The notes under the pieces are model-generated. The model did not search any database and was not told the origin of the DNA. It was given only the letters and a program-made list of their open reading frames with translations. Made by a program: the position numbers and the translations under genes. From Nonomuraea sp. NBC_00507 (lineage in GTDB: Bacteria; Actinomycetota; Actinomycetes; Streptosporangiales; Streptosporangiaceae), in contig NZ_CP107853.1 in the NCBI RefSeq assembly GCF_036013525.1, positions 2,418,001 through 2,482,000 on the forward strand: a DNA stretch of 64,000 nucleotides, in the 5' to 3' direction. Within the stretch, counting starts at the first letter, position 1; the number at the start of each line of letters is the position of its first letter. Below, piece by piece: positions 17,396 through 26,570 of the stretch.

Positions 17396-18016
17396 GTGAC
17401 GACTTCGGTGGGATTCGACCTGGACATGACATTGGCCGATACGCGGACGGGCATCGCGGCGGCTTTCGACGAGCTCTCCGTGCGGTTGGGGGTGCCGATC
17501 GACAGCGCGGCCGTCGTCTCGCGGCTGGGGCCGCCGCTGGAGGTCGAGCTGGCCAACTGGCTGCCGGCTGAGGAGGTCGCCGCGGCGGCGGACCTGTATC
17601 GGGAGATCTATCCGGAAATGGGGGTTCCGGTCCACACCGCCATGGCGGGGGCGTACGACGCGATCGCCGCCGTGCGCGCGGCCGGCGGCCGGGTCATCGT
17701 GGTGACCGGTAAGAACCCGCGGGACGCCGTCGGCACGGTCGAGATGCTCGGCCTGGTCGTGGACGAGGTGGTCGGCTCGCTTTTCGGCGCGGACAAGGGA
17801 TCGGCGCTCGCGCGGTTCGGCGCGGCGGCTTATGTTGGTGACCATGTCGCGGACATCGAGGCGGCGCGCGCGGGCGGCGCCGTGAGCGTGGCCGTCGCGA
17901 CCGGTCCCTACACCGTGGGAGAGCTGCGTGAGTACGGAGCCGATGTGGCCCTGTCTGACCTGACCGAATTCGCCACGTGGTACACCGGTTGGTCCCAGCG
18001 CGACGAACTCCGGTAA
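17396..18016 (+). CDS. HAD-family hydrolase (phosphoglycolate phosphatase-like)
   Basis: A 206-residue haloacid-dehalogenase phosphatase. Motif I is FDLDMTLAD (nucleophile D8, acid/base D10). Motif II is the VVTGK strand, and motifs III/IV are the lysine region DKGSALARF and YVGDHVADIEAARAG. A cap domain of about 70 residues (20-90) makes it the Gph/PpaX type. It probably dephosphorylates a small metabolite in the cytoplasm; substrate unknown. Start is GTG at 17396. Confidence 0.87.
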   Translation: MTTSVGFDLDMTLADTRTGIAAAFDELSVRLGVPIDSAAVVSRLGPPLEVELANWLPAEEVAAAADLYREIYPEMGVPVHTAMAGAYDAIAAVRAAGGRVIVVTGKNPRDAVGTVEMLGLVVDEVVGSLFGADKGSALARFGAAAYVGDHVADIEAARAGGAVSVAVATGPYTVGELREYGADVALSDLTEFATWYTGWSQRDELR

Positions 18017-18105
18017 TTCACCGGCCTTTATGCGCTCGCTCCAGCGCTCATCGGGGCATAACCTACATCCATCCAGCTTTTCGACTGTTTGAACGAGGTC
18101 CTCCT

Positions 18106-18501
18106 GTGCCGAGTGGCAAGGTCAAGTGGTACGACGCCGACAAGGGTTTCGGCTTCCTCACCCGCGACGACGGCGGTGAGGTCTTCGTGCATTCCTCCGC
18201 GCTGCCCACCGGCGCAGGCCCGCTCAAGCCCGGCCAAAAGGTCGAGTTCGGGGTGGCCGAGGGCCGCCGCGGCCAGCAGGCGCTCTCCGTCAGGATCCTG
18301 GAGCAGCCGCCGACCCTGGCCAAGCCCAAGCCCAAGGCCAAGCGGAAGAAGCCGGACGAGATGGTCGTCATCGTCGAGGACCTGATCAAGCTGCTCGATG
18401 AGATCTCGACCTCGTATCAGCGAGGCAAGCATCCGGACGCGGCGCACGCCAAGAAGATCGCGCAGGTGCTGAGGGCCGTCGCCGACGACCTCGACGCGTA
18501 A
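18106..18501 (+). CDS. Cold-shock domain protein with basic linker and C-terminal helical extension
   Basis: A 131-residue protein. Residues 1-65 are a cold-shock domain with RNP1 KGFGFL and RNP2 VFVHSS. A lysine/proline linker follows (LAKPKPKAKRKKP), then an acidic helical tail of about 50 residues. The single-domain cold-shock protein at 2838 lacks the tail. From memory, mycobacterial CspB-like proteins of this length carry such tails. Start is GTG 18106 with GAGG upstream. It converges on the MFS gene, with a shared hairpin between. Confidence 0.88.
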   Translation: MPSGKVKWYDADKGFGFLTRDDGGEVFVHSSALPTGAGPLKPGQKVEFGVAEGRRGQQALSVRILEQPPTLAKPKPKAKRKKPDEMVVIVEDLIKLLDEISTSYQRGKHPDAAHAKKIAQVLRAVADDLDA

Positions 18502-18512
18502 GGGCCGAACCG

Positions 18513-18542
18513 AGGCCGCGGGTGGGTCACCGGCCGCGGCCT
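18513..18542. terminator. Hairpin between convergent cold-shock and MFS genes
   Basis: A perfect 9-bp stem, AGGCCGCGG (18513-18521) with CCGCGGCCT (18534-18542), and a 12-nt loop, lying in the 54-bp gap between two converging genes. Confidence 0.6.
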
Positions 18543-18555
18543 GACCGCGAGTTGC

Positions 18556-20145
18556 TCAGCCGAAGGGGTTGGTCAGCGGTTTGGTCGAGTCCAGCGTGTC
18601 GCCTCGCCGCTGATCGTGGTCATCCGTCTCCGCCGGTCGCGGGTCGTGGTCATGCGGCTGGGGCCACCGCGGGTCCTGCTCATCCGTCTCGGCCTCGGCC
18701 CGCTGCCTGGCCAGCTTGGCCTTGGTGGCGCGTACCCGCTTCCTCCTGGCGATCAGCAGCCAGCCGAGTGCGGCGGTCAGCGCGACGGCCAGAGTGATCA
18801 GCCCGGCCAGGCTGCTCTGGGCCAGCGAGAGCACCAGCCCGACCAGGCCGCCGAACACCCAGGCGAGCTGAAGCACCGCCTCGACCACGCCGAACGTGGA
18901 CGAGCGCACCTCCTCGCCGATCTCCCGCTGCACGATCGCGTCGAGCGCGAGCTTGCCCAATTCCTGTGCGAACGCCGTGACGAAGGAGATCGCCAGCGCG
19001 GCCCACAGCCCGAAGAAGATCGCGGTCACGATGGTCGTCGCGACGGTCACGGCCAGCGTGACCAGCACGATCAGCTGAGGGGCGTGGTTACGCGTCCAGT
19101 TGGCCACGGCCGCGCCCACCAGGCCGCCCAGCCCGGCCGCCGCCGCCAGCAGCGCGATCGTCTTGGGGATGTCGAAGAACGGATCCTGCGCCCACGCCTG
19201 GTTCACCGCCAGCCACGGCACCGCCTTGTCCTGCACCAGGAACAGCAGGAAGAACAGCAGGAAGCCGGAGAAGACGCGGATGGCCACGTTCGCCCAGACC
19301 GCTTCGGCGACCGCGGGGCCGACGTTGAACAGGGTGCGCCAGCGGGACGGCTGGGCCCCCTCTTCCTCCAGGTCAGGGGAGTCGACGTGGCGCGGCAGGC
19401 GTACGGCGACGACGCCGAGCAGCAGGAAGGCCACCATCGCGATGCGCAGCACCGCCGCGCTGCCCAGCCACGCGGTCATGCCCGCCCCGATGGGCACCGC
19501 GGCCCCCGCCGCGACCAGCGTGAACAGCGCCACCCGCGCGTTCGCCGACACCAGCGTGATGTCGGCGGGCAGCACGTTCGGCATGATCGCTGCCCGTGAC
19601 ACGTTGTACGCCTTCGACAACACCAGCACGCCCAGCGCGCCGATGAACAACGTCGGCAGGTCACCGGGACCGACCGCGGCGGCCATCGCGAAGCACAGCA
19701 GGCCCCGCCCGAACAACGTGCCCGCCATCACATAACGCCGCCCCGACCTGAACCTGTCGAGTATCGGCCCCACGAACGGCGCCAGCAGCGCGAACGGCAA
19801 CATCGTGATGACCAGGTAGAGCGCGACCGAGCCGCGGGCCTCGCCGACGGGCACGCCGAAGAACACCGTGCTCGCCAGCGCCACCGTCACCAGCGCGTCA
19901 CTGGCGCTGTTGCCGGCCGACAGCTCGATCAGCCGGCCGAGCCCGGTGCGGCCCGCGCCGTTGGCGTAGGTGAGCCGGCGCGTCGCTTTGCCGACTTTTT
20001 GCGCACCCTTGGCAGTGGCCTTGCCGGCCCGCGCGGTGCCGCTGGCCGTGGCTTTTCCGGCGCGCGCGGTCACGCGACCCGCGTCGGCGACTCCACGCCC
20101 TACGCGTCGCGTGATCTGACGAGCCCGCTCCCAGCCACCCTCCAC
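18556..20145 (-). CDS. MFS transporter with repetitive basic N-terminus
   Basis: A 529-residue protein with about 12 membrane spans between residues 75 and 470. It has the RFRSGRRYV loop-2/3-like basic motif. The N-terminal 60 residues are soluble and repetitive (ARAGKATA and GKAT units, rich in Lys, Ala and Gly). The C-terminal 60 residues are hydrophilic and His/Asp-rich. From memory, mycobacteria keep an MFS gene of this type near cspB, matching the neighbours here. Substrate unknown. Confidence 0.8.
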   Translation of the reverse strand: MEGGWERARQITRRVGRGVADAGRVTARAGKATASGTARAGKATAKGAQKVGKATRRLTYANGAGRTGLGRLIELSAGNSASDALVTVALASTVFFGVPVGEARGSVALYLVITMLPFALLAPFVGPILDRFRSGRRYVMAGTLFGRGLLCFAMAAAVGPGDLPTLFIGALGVLVLSKAYNVSRAAIMPNVLPADITLVSANARVALFTLVAAGAAVPIGAGMTAWLGSAAVLRIAMVAFLLLGVVAVRLPRHVDSPDLEEEGAQPSRWRTLFNVGPAVAEAVWANVAIRVFSGFLLFFLLFLVQDKAVPWLAVNQAWAQDPFFDIPKTIALLAAAAGLGGLVGAAVANWTRNHAPQLIVLVTLAVTVATTIVTAIFFGLWAALAISFVTAFAQELGKLALDAIVQREIGEEVRSSTFGVVEAVLQLAWVFGGLVGLVLSLAQSSLAGLITLAVALTAALGWLLIARRKRVRATKAKLARQRAEAETDEQDPRWPQPHDHDPRPAETDDHDQRRGDTLDSTKPLTNPFG

Positions 20146-20271
20146 GCCTACAAGTCTTACCCGATTAGTCCACCGAGTCGGCGGAGGATCCCCCGTTGTG
20201 TGCCCGTCCAGGTCCGGTCATGGGTGAGAATGAAGTGTGAGCGAACAGCACCTTTCGCCGGAGGCGGCCCA

Positions 20272-21078
20272 ATGAGCCGCACCAGGGCCCGCGTCTCCGC
20301 TCCCGACGAGGCCTGTGCGGCCGCGGTCGACTTGGCGCGCGCCGCGGCTGAGGAGCTCGCGCGCCCGGGCCGGCCCGGCGAGCACCTCGGCTTCGAGAGC
20401 GAGGGCGACCGGATCGTCACCCACTATTTCGCCTGCCTCGACCGGGCTTATCACGGTTGGCGCTGGGCCGTCACGGTCACGCGTGCCTCGCGCGCCAAGA
20501 AGGTCACGGTGAGCGAGGTCGTTCTGCTGCCCGGCTCGGGAGCGCTGCTCGCCCCCGAATGGCTGCCGTGGAGCGAGCGCCTGCGTCCCGGCGACCTCGG
20601 CGTGGGTGACCTGCTGCCGACCCCGGAAGACGACGACAGACTCGCGCCCGGTTTCACCGAAGCCGGCGGCGACGCCGACCACCAGGCGGTTTTCGAGTAC
20701 GGCCTGGGCCGAGCCCGTGTGCTCTCGGCCATTGGCAAGGACCGGGCAGCCAGACGCTGGCACTCGGGCGAGCACGGGCCGCACACACCGATCGCACACG
20801 CCGCTCCCGCGCAGTGCTCCACCTGCGGGTTTTACTGGCTGCTCGCGGGTTCGCTGCGGCAGATGTTCGGGGTCTGCACCAATGAGTACGCGCCGGACGA
20901 CGGCAAGGTGGTCGCCGCCGACCACGGCTGCGGCGCCCATTCCGAGGCCGCGGTCCTGCCGCCGCCTGTGGAGCAGGCCATCCCGATCCTTGACGACCTG
21001 GGATATGACCTGATGGAGGAGGAGGAAGCGGCGGGTTCGGTCGACGAGTCGGCCTCCGAGGAGCTCGGCCACTCCTGA
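20272..21078 (+). CDS. DUF3027 protein, possibly with a cut-off or read-through tail
   Basis: A 268-residue cytoplasmic protein of the actinobacterial DUF3027 family. A metal-binding cluster is suggested by CSTCGFY, followed by VCTNEYAPDDGKVVAADHGCGAHSE (Cys, Cys, His). ATG 20272 has GGAGG upstream. The body ends at TGA 21076-21078, but the same frame stays open afterwards to TGA 21253-21255. That stretch encodes a Pro/Gly hexapeptide repeat whose repeat-to-repeat changes are mostly at third codon positions. The tail may be read through or recently lost. Molecular function of the family is unknown. Confidence 0.8.
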   Translation: MSRTRARVSAPDEACAAAVDLARAAAEELARPGRPGEHLGFESEGDRIVTHYFACLDRAYHGWRWAVTVTRASRAKKVTVSEVVLLPGSGALLAPEWLPWSERLRPGDLGVGDLLPTPEDDDRLAPGFTEAGGDADHQAVFEYGLGRARVLSAIGKDRAARRWHSGEHGPHTPIAHAAPAQCSTCGFYWLLAGSLRQMFGVCTNEYAPDDGKVVAADHGCGAHSEAAVLPPPVEQAIPILDDLGYDLMEEEEAAGSVDESASEELGHS

Positions 21079-21113
21079 CCCGCCCACTGCACCCATGGCC
21101 CGGACCGCCTCGG

Positions 21114-21221
21114 CCCACCTCCGATCGGCGGCTCACCTCCGGTCGGCGGTTCGCCTTCGGCCGGTGGTCCGCCTTCCATCGGCGGTCCGCCTTCGGCTGG
21201 CGGTTCGCGTTTGGTCGGCGG
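21114..21221 (+). repeat. Six tandem 18-bp repeats encoding a PPxxGG-type hexapeptide in the DUF3027 frame
   Basis: Six exact-length 18-bp units start at 21114, 21132, 21150, 21168, 21186 and 21204; the consensus is TCCGCCTTCGGTCGGCGG. In the frame of the upstream DUF3027 gene the codons give P/S-P-x-x-Gly-Gly in each unit. The Gly-Gly codons vary only at third positions (GGC/GGT). The remaining 409-bp gap between DUF3027 and the next gene (21079-21487) holds no other feature that I can support. Confidence 0.8.
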
Positions 21222-21487
21222 CTTGCCGTGTGTCTACGGTTGGCCGGCGACCTGAAGCGGCCGCTTTTTGGCGGTGGCGCGCCCGGGTGGCTGGCGGTGC
21301 GTGCCGGTCGGCGGTGCGCGCCCGGGGCCGGTGGCGATGCGGGTCACCGGTGCGTACGGGCGGGCGTCGTGCGGCTTGGCTGGGCAGCCCTGGACGTCCC
21401 GGCTTGGGCGGGGCGAAACGGAGATCGTTGTCGGCCAGGGCCGCTAACCTACCCTGGCCCCCTACTCCTCAACACTGGACGTGATCG

Positions 21488-24400
21488 ATGACCGACACCT
21501 TTGGCTGTGACCGGATGCGAGCCGCCGTCCTGGCCGCATGGACGGCCTCGCCGGCCAGGTTCCGCGAGGACGCCAACGCCGAGGAGGACTTCGCGCTCGG
21601 CGGCTACCGCGATCGGCTGATCGTCGAGCTCGCCCAGAACGCCGCCGACGCGGCGCTGCGGGCGGGTGTGCCAGGGGTGTTGCGGCTGACGCTGCGCGGT
21701 GACGTGCTCACGGCCGCCAACACCGGCGCCCCGCTCGACGCCACCGGCGTGCAGAGCCTGTCCACGCTGCGTGCCTCGGGCAAGCGGGACGAGAGCGGCG
21801 CGGCGGGGCGGTTCGGCGTCGGGTTCGCGGCGGTGGTCTCGGTCAGCGACGCGCCGTCCATCGGCTCGCGTGAGAGCGGCGCCGTGCGCTGGTCGCGTAC
21901 GGAGACCGCCGCCCTGGTCGGCGAGATCCACGCGCTGGCGGGCGAGCTCGCCGACCGGTCCGGGCACGTGCCGCTGCTCAGGCTGCCGTTCGACGAGCCG
22001 CCCATGGTCGACATTCCCGAGGGGTTCGACACGCTCGTCCGCCTGCCGCTGCGTGACCAGGGCGCTGTCGAGGCGGTCCGGCGCATGCTGGCCGAGACCA
22101 GCCCCGCGTTGCTGCTCGGCATGCCCGCGCTGGAGGCCATCGAGATCGACCTCGACGGCTCGGTCCGCAGCGTGGGCGCCGAGGGCTGGCATGTGGTGTC
22201 GGTGTCGGGCGAGTTCACCCCTGACGAGGTGAGCAGGCTGTTCGCCGACCGGCCCACGGAGGAGCGCGCCCGCCCCTTCTGGTCGCTGCGCTGGGCGGTG
22301 CCCGTCACCGGCACGGGGGAGCCCGGGCCGCTACCCGGCACGGTGCCGCCCGTCGTCCACGCGCCCACGCCCAGTGACGAGCCGCTCGACCTGCCCGCGT
22401 TGCTGATCGCGTCGTTCCCGATGGCCACCGACCGGCGGCACGTCGCCAGGGGGCCGCTGACCGACTTCCTCGTCGAACGCGCCGCGGACACCTACGTCAA
22501 GCTTCTGCGCGAGCTGCCGCGCACGCCCAAACTGCTGGACCTGGTGCCCTCCCTCATGGGCAAGGGCGAGCTCGACGCCAGGATCCGCCGGGCCGTGCTG
22601 GCCCGGGTGCCCGGCACGCCCCTGTTGCCTGCCTTGTCCGCTCCCGCGCCGGTCGTGCAGACTCCGTCGTTCGCCGACGCCGAGGTCTACGAGCCGGACG
22701 CCCAGTGGCAGGTCGAGCACCCGGCACCGGAGCCCGGGGCCGACGGGTGGGTGGTCTCCGGCCGTGAGGCGGCCGTGCTCACGTCGGGGTCGGGGGAGTT
22801 GCTGGAGACGGTCGCCGACTTCATACCCGGTTTGCTGCCCGGGGGATGGCCGCCGCGGCATCCCGCGATCACGGCGCTCGGCGTGCGCAAGGTCGAGCTG
22901 TCCGACGTGGTGGACCTGCTGTCCGGCGAGGTCGTGGAGGCACGGGAGCCGTCGTGGTGGCGCTCGCTGTATGAGGTGCTGCCCGCCGACGACCCCGAGT
23001 CGCTCGGCGCCCTGCCGGTGCCGCTGGCGGACGGGCGGCTCGTGCGCGGGCCGCGCGGCACGCTGATCCTCACCGACGGCGGGGCCGAGCTGGACCTGAC
23101 CCCGCTCGGGCTGCGCATCGTGCACCCGGACGCCGCCCATCCCGCGCTGCTCAGGCTGGGCGCCGCCGAGGCCACACCGCGCACCGTCCTCGAGGACCCG
23201 CTGACCAAGGCCGCCGTCGCACAGTCGCTCGACAGCCCGGAGCCGGAGCCCGTGGCGAGGGCGGTGTTGTCCCTCGTGGACGCGGCCGGGCTGGCGCCCG
23301 GCGAGGCGCCGTGGCTGGCCGAGCTGGCCCTGCCGGGCACCGACGGCGAGCTCTACCCGGCCGGGGAGCTCATGCTGGCCGACGGGGCGCTGGCGGGGGT
23401 CCTGGAGTCCGGCACGCACCTCGGAGTGGCCGCGGCCGAGCTGGAGGAGACCTACGGCGCCCGGGTGCTGGCCGCGGCAGGGGTGCTCGACGGGTTCGCG
23501 ATGGTGCAGGACGAGGACGTGCTGCTCGACCCCGACGAGTGTGACCACGATCTCGACGGCGAGGACGAGTGGCTCGAGCACGTGCTCGATCTGCTGCCCG
23601 AGCTGGACGTGCCGCCCCTGGTGCCCGAGTTCACGGCCGTGCGGGACCTGGAGCTGGTGGCCGACTGGCGGGCCGCGCTGGAGCTGCTCACCACGCCGCC
23701 GCTGCGGGCCGCCCTGCATCCGCTGCGGATCGAGGGTGTGGAGGTGCCGTCCTACACCGCGTGGTGGCTGGCCAACCATCCGGTGCTGGGCGGGCGCAAG
23801 CCGCGGGAGCTGCGGCTGCCCGGAGCCGACCCGCTCCTCCAGGGCCTCTACGCCGACGCGCCCCCCGGGTTCGACGAGGGCGCGCTGTCGATGCTGGGAG
23901 TCCGTACGACCCTGACCGAGCTGCTGGCCTCCCACGGCGGGCCGGAGGAGCTCCTGGACCTGATGGCCGACGAGTCGATGGAGGTGGACCGGGCCCAGCT
24001 GCGTGCGCTGTGGGTCGCCCTGGCCGCCGTGGATCCCTCGCGGGTGGCTCCGCCGTCCCGGGTGCGGGCCGTGCTCCGCGGGACGATCGTGGTGGCGGCG
24101 GCCGAGGACGTGGTCGTCGTGGAGGCGCCTGACCTGCTCCAGCTCGTCGTGGACCGGCCTTTGGTGCTGGCCCCTTACGATCTGGCCGAGTCCCTGTCCG
24201 AGCTGCTCGACCTGCCGCTGGCCGGGGAGCTGACCTCGGGGGAGGTCACCTCGCAGGGGGAGACACGGGAGGTGCCCGCCGAGGTGCGATCCCTGCTGCC
24301 GACGGCGCCCTCGACGTATGTGGCGCACGAGAAACTGCTGGTGGACGGGGTGGAGTGCGCGTGGCGCTACTTCGAGGGCGCCGTCCACTGCACGGGGGTC

Positions 24401-24523
24401 GACGGGCTGGCCCGCGGGCTGGCCTGGGCCACGGGCCAGTGGAACGATCGGCTCGCGGTGGCGGCCCTGCTCCGCGACCCCGAGTCGGTGCCGCTCCTCC
24501 TGGCCGAGGCCGACCTGTCCTGA
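21488..24523 (+). CDS. Sacsin/Hsp90-like GHKL ATPase protein
   Basis: A 1011-residue protein. The N-terminal domain has Bergerat-fold ATP motifs: the N-box E47-LAQN51-AADA, a DxGxP-like turn (ANTGAPLD), and the lid glycine motif GRFGVGF (107-113). This is as in Hsp90 and the sacsin N-terminal repeat. The remaining 800 residues have no named domain that I recognise; they are Leu- and acid-rich with no membrane span. It may be a chaperone-like or signalling ATPase. Such genes are usually labelled 'molecular chaperone Hsp90', though the C-terminal Hsp90 dimer domain is not evident. ATG 21488. Confidence 0.78.
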   Translation: MTDTFGCDRMRAAVLAAWTASPARFREDANAEEDFALGGYRDRLIVELAQNAADAALRAGVPGVLRLTLRGDVLTAANTGAPLDATGVQSLSTLRASGKRDESGAAGRFGVGFAAVVSVSDAPSIGSRESGAVRWSRTETAALVGEIHALAGELADRSGHVPLLRLPFDEPPMVDIPEGFDTLVRLPLRDQGAVEAVRRMLAETSPALLLGMPALEAIEIDLDGSVRSVGAEGWHVVSVSGEFTPDEVSRLFADRPTEERARPFWSLRWAVPVTGTGEPGPLPGTVPPVVHAPTPSDEPLDLPALLIASFPMATDRRHVARGPLTDFLVERAADTYVKLLRELPRTPKLLDLVPSLMGKGELDARIRRAVLARVPGTPLLPALSAPAPVVQTPSFADAEVYEPDAQWQVEHPAPEPGADGWVVSGREAAVLTSGSGELLETVADFIPGLLPGGWPPRHPAITALGVRKVELSDVVDLLSGEVVEAREPSWWRSLYEVLPADDPESLGALPVPLADGRLVRGPRGTLILTDGGAELDLTPLGLRIVHPDAAHPALLRLGAAEATPRTVLEDPLTKAAVAQSLDSPEPEPVARAVLSLVDAAGLAPGEAPWLAELALPGTDGELYPAGELMLADGALAGVLESGTHLGVAAAELEETYGARVLAAAGVLDGFAMVQDEDVLLDPDECDHDLDGEDEWLEHVLDLLPELDVPPLVPEFTAVRDLELVADWRAALELLTTPPLRAALHPLRIEGVEVPSYTAWWLANHPVLGGRKPRELRLPGADPLLQGLYADAPPGFDEGALSMLGVRTTLTELLASHGGPEELLDLMADESMEVDRAQLRALWVALAAVDPSRVAPPSRVRAVLRGTIVVAAAEDVVVVEAPDLLQLVVDRPLVLAPYDLAESLSELLDLPLAGELTSGEVTSQGETREVPAEVRSLLPTAPSTYVAHEKLLVDGVECAWRYFEGAVHCTGVDGLARGLAWATGQWNDRLAVAALLRDPESVPLLLAEADLS

Positions 24524-24685
24524 CGGCCGGCCACCTGTCCGCGCCCTGGCGGTCCGCCTGCCCCACCGGCCGCGCCGGGTTCGGCGCGCGCCGGCGTGGC
24601 GAGCGTCCCATGGCGCACCGCGTTGGCGAGATGTGGTGCGGTGGGGCGCGTGGGACATCCTGCGTGCCGTACCGGGGGCGGTGGG

Positions 24686-26164
24686 TCAGGCGGGGCAGGT
24701 GGTGCTCTGGGTGGGGAGCTTGTCCTCCAGCAGGTACGCGTCCACCGCCTTCATCACGCACCCGCTCCCGCTCAGGTAAGCCCCATGCCCCTCGCCCTCG
24801 TACGTGACCAGGACACCGGTCTTGAGCTGCCGGGTGAGGGTTTCGGCCCACTGGTACGGGGTGGCGGGGTCACCCTTGCCGCCGATCACCACGATCGGCG
24901 CCGAGCCGGTCGCGTCAATGCGCTTGGCCGCGTCGTCCCCCGGCACCGGCCAGTGGGCGCAGACGCCGCTCGACGCCTCCGTCGCCAGAATCGGGAAGAC
25001 CTCCTTGATCCGCTCGTTGATCTGGGCGGTCTCGGCGGCGGTGGGGCGTTCGGCGGTGTCGGCGCAGTTGATGGCCTGCAGGCTCGTCATCGCCGTCGTG
25101 TACGTCCCGTCCGCCTTGCGGCCGGTGTAGGAGTCGGCCAGGGTGAGCAGCGCGGTGCCGTTCCCCTTGATGGCGGCCACGGCGGCCTGCTCGAGCATCG
25201 GCCAGGTGGCCTTGGCATACAGGGGTGTGATGACGGCGAGCTGGGCCAGCCCATACGTGAGCTCCCGGCCTCCCACTTTGAGCGGCTGGTCCTTCAGCCT
25301 GTCGAGCAGCTGCTCGACCGTCTTCTCGACGGCGGCCGGGTCGGCGCCCAGCTCGCAGCTCTGTGCCACGCAGTCCTGGGCGAACGCCTCGAAGGCCTGG
25401 TCGAAGCCGGTCGCCTGGGTGACCGCGCGCTCCTCGAAGGTGACCGTGGGGTCGAAGGCGCTGTCGAGGACGAAGCGGCCGACGTTCTTGGGGAAGTGGG
25501 TGGCGTACACGGCGCCGAGGTGCGTGCCGTAGGAGAGGCCGAAGTAGTTGAGCCGGACGTCCCCCAGCGCGGCCCTGAGCAGGTCGAGGTCCTTGGCGGC
25601 TTGTACGGTGCCGACGTGCGGCAGGATCTTGCCGGAGTCCTTCTGGCAGGCCGCCGCGAACTCCTTGGCCAGCCGGTCGGCGTCGGCGTCGTTCTCGGCC
25701 TCCAGGAGTTTCTCGACCTGGCCGCCGCATTTGACCCCGGAGCTGCGCTCGACGCCGCGCGGATCGAAGCTGACCAGGTCGTACCGGGTGCCCAGACTGC
25801 CGAACGCCCTGGCGGCCATGGCCAGCGTGTCCACGCCCGACCCGCCGGGCCCGCCGAAGTTGAAGACGAGTGAGCCGAGGCGGTCGTCGCCGGTGGCCTT
25901 GACCCGGATGAGGGCGAGGTCGATCTTCTCGCCGTCGGGCTTGGCGTGGTCGAGCGGCACCTGGATCGTGCCGCACTCGACTCCGGGGCCGGGGGCGGCC
26001 GGCCTGCCGTCGGCGCCGGTCAGGTCGGTGCATCGGGTCCACGCGACCGTGCCCGCATTCGTGGGGGTGCCCGTGGCGGTGGAGGTGTCCGCCGGCTTAT
26101 TTCCGATGCCGCAGCCTGCGAGGACCGCGGCCGCCAAGAGGAATGTCGCGATGGGCTTCTTCAT
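24686..26164 (-). CDS. Secreted lipoprotein alpha/beta-hydrolase (tripeptidyl aminopeptidase type)
   Basis: A 492-residue exported hydrolase. The signal peptide ends in the lipobox LAGC (Cys18), so it is probably lipid-anchored outside the membrane. The oxyanion strand is VFNFGGPGGSG. The serine nucleophile lies in GLSYGTH. A C-terminal TAP-like domain carries the catalytic His in EGHGAY and late cysteines that may form disulfides. The family (SlpD/E, Tap) removes N-terminal peptides or hydrolyses esters. The start at ATG 26164 fits the signal peptide; an ATG 12 nt upstream is possible. Confidence 0.87.
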   Translation of the reverse strand: MKKPIATFLLAAAVLAGCGIGNKPADTSTATGTPTNAGTVAWTRCTDLTGADGRPAAPGPGVECGTIQVPLDHAKPDGEKIDLALIRVKATGDDRLGSLVFNFGGPGGSGVDTLAMAARAFGSLGTRYDLVSFDPRGVERSSGVKCGGQVEKLLEAENDADADRLAKEFAAACQKDSGKILPHVGTVQAAKDLDLLRAALGDVRLNYFGLSYGTHLGAVYATHFPKNVGRFVLDSAFDPTVTFEERAVTQATGFDQAFEAFAQDCVAQSCELGADPAAVEKTVEQLLDRLKDQPLKVGGRELTYGLAQLAVITPLYAKATWPMLEQAAVAAIKGNGTALLTLADSYTGRKADGTYTTAMTSLQAINCADTAERPTAAETAQINERIKEVFPILATEASSGVCAHWPVPGDDAAKRIDATGSAPIVVIGGKGDPATPYQWAETLTRQLKTGVLVTYEGEGHGAYLSGSGCVMKAVDAYLLEDKLPTQSTTCPA

Positions 26165-26280
26165 GCTGACAAGCATGGTCGTACAGGGATATGTCGATGT
26201 AGTGGGTGGTAACACCGCTTGAGGGTGACTTCGGGGAAGTGCCGGAGATGACGAATGTCAGCTTCGACGGCGTACGCGCG

Positions 26281-26490
26281 TCAGGTCCTGGGGCGGCGTA
26301 CCAGCCACATGCCGAGGAAGCCGAAGCCGACCCCAGTCGCGCAGGTCCAGATCCACCACTCGTTCTCCGGAGCGGGGCGGAAGATGAGCAGAACCACCAG
26401 GGCGACGGCCCAAAGAGCGGTGCCCACGGCGATGGTTGCCACGTCGTTGGTCTTGATCGGCTCGGGGTTGGGGTGCCACTGCTGCTTCAC
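26281..26490 (-). CDS. DUF2530 small membrane protein
   Basis: A 69-residue protein with two membrane spans, about residues 17-38 and 47-63, the IKTNDVATIAVGTALWAV motif typical of DUF2530, and a basic end (VRRPRT). It is divergent from the purine permease, 80 bp away. This pairing looks familiar in Streptomyces, from memory. Function is unknown. Confidence 0.8.
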   Translation of the reverse strand: MKQQWHPNPEPIKTNDVATIAVGTALWAVALVVLLIFRPAPENEWWIWTCATGVGFGFLGMWLVRRPRT

Positions 26491-26570
26491 GGATCCAGCC
26501 TAGCTTCAATCGGGTCTCGATCTCATTACTGCCACTTTTCGCAGTTCACGCATGCTGTCACTCTTCGCGC

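Noticed and set aside
20832..21179. Minus-strand frame with PPxxGG-like hexapeptides over the 18-bp repeats
   Set aside because: It lies mostly antisense to DUF3027; third-position-type variation among repeats fits the plus-strand DUF3027 frame better.
21095..21484. Plus-strand frame with Arg/Val-rich repeats downstream of DUF3027
   Set aside because: Repeat differences change its amino acids freely, so it is not the coding frame; no ribosome site or homologue.
22331..24658. 775-codon open frame on the minus strand opposite the sacsin-like gene
   Set aside because: Rich in Arg, Gly, His and Gln with no domain; a mirror of the plus-strand gene's codon bias.
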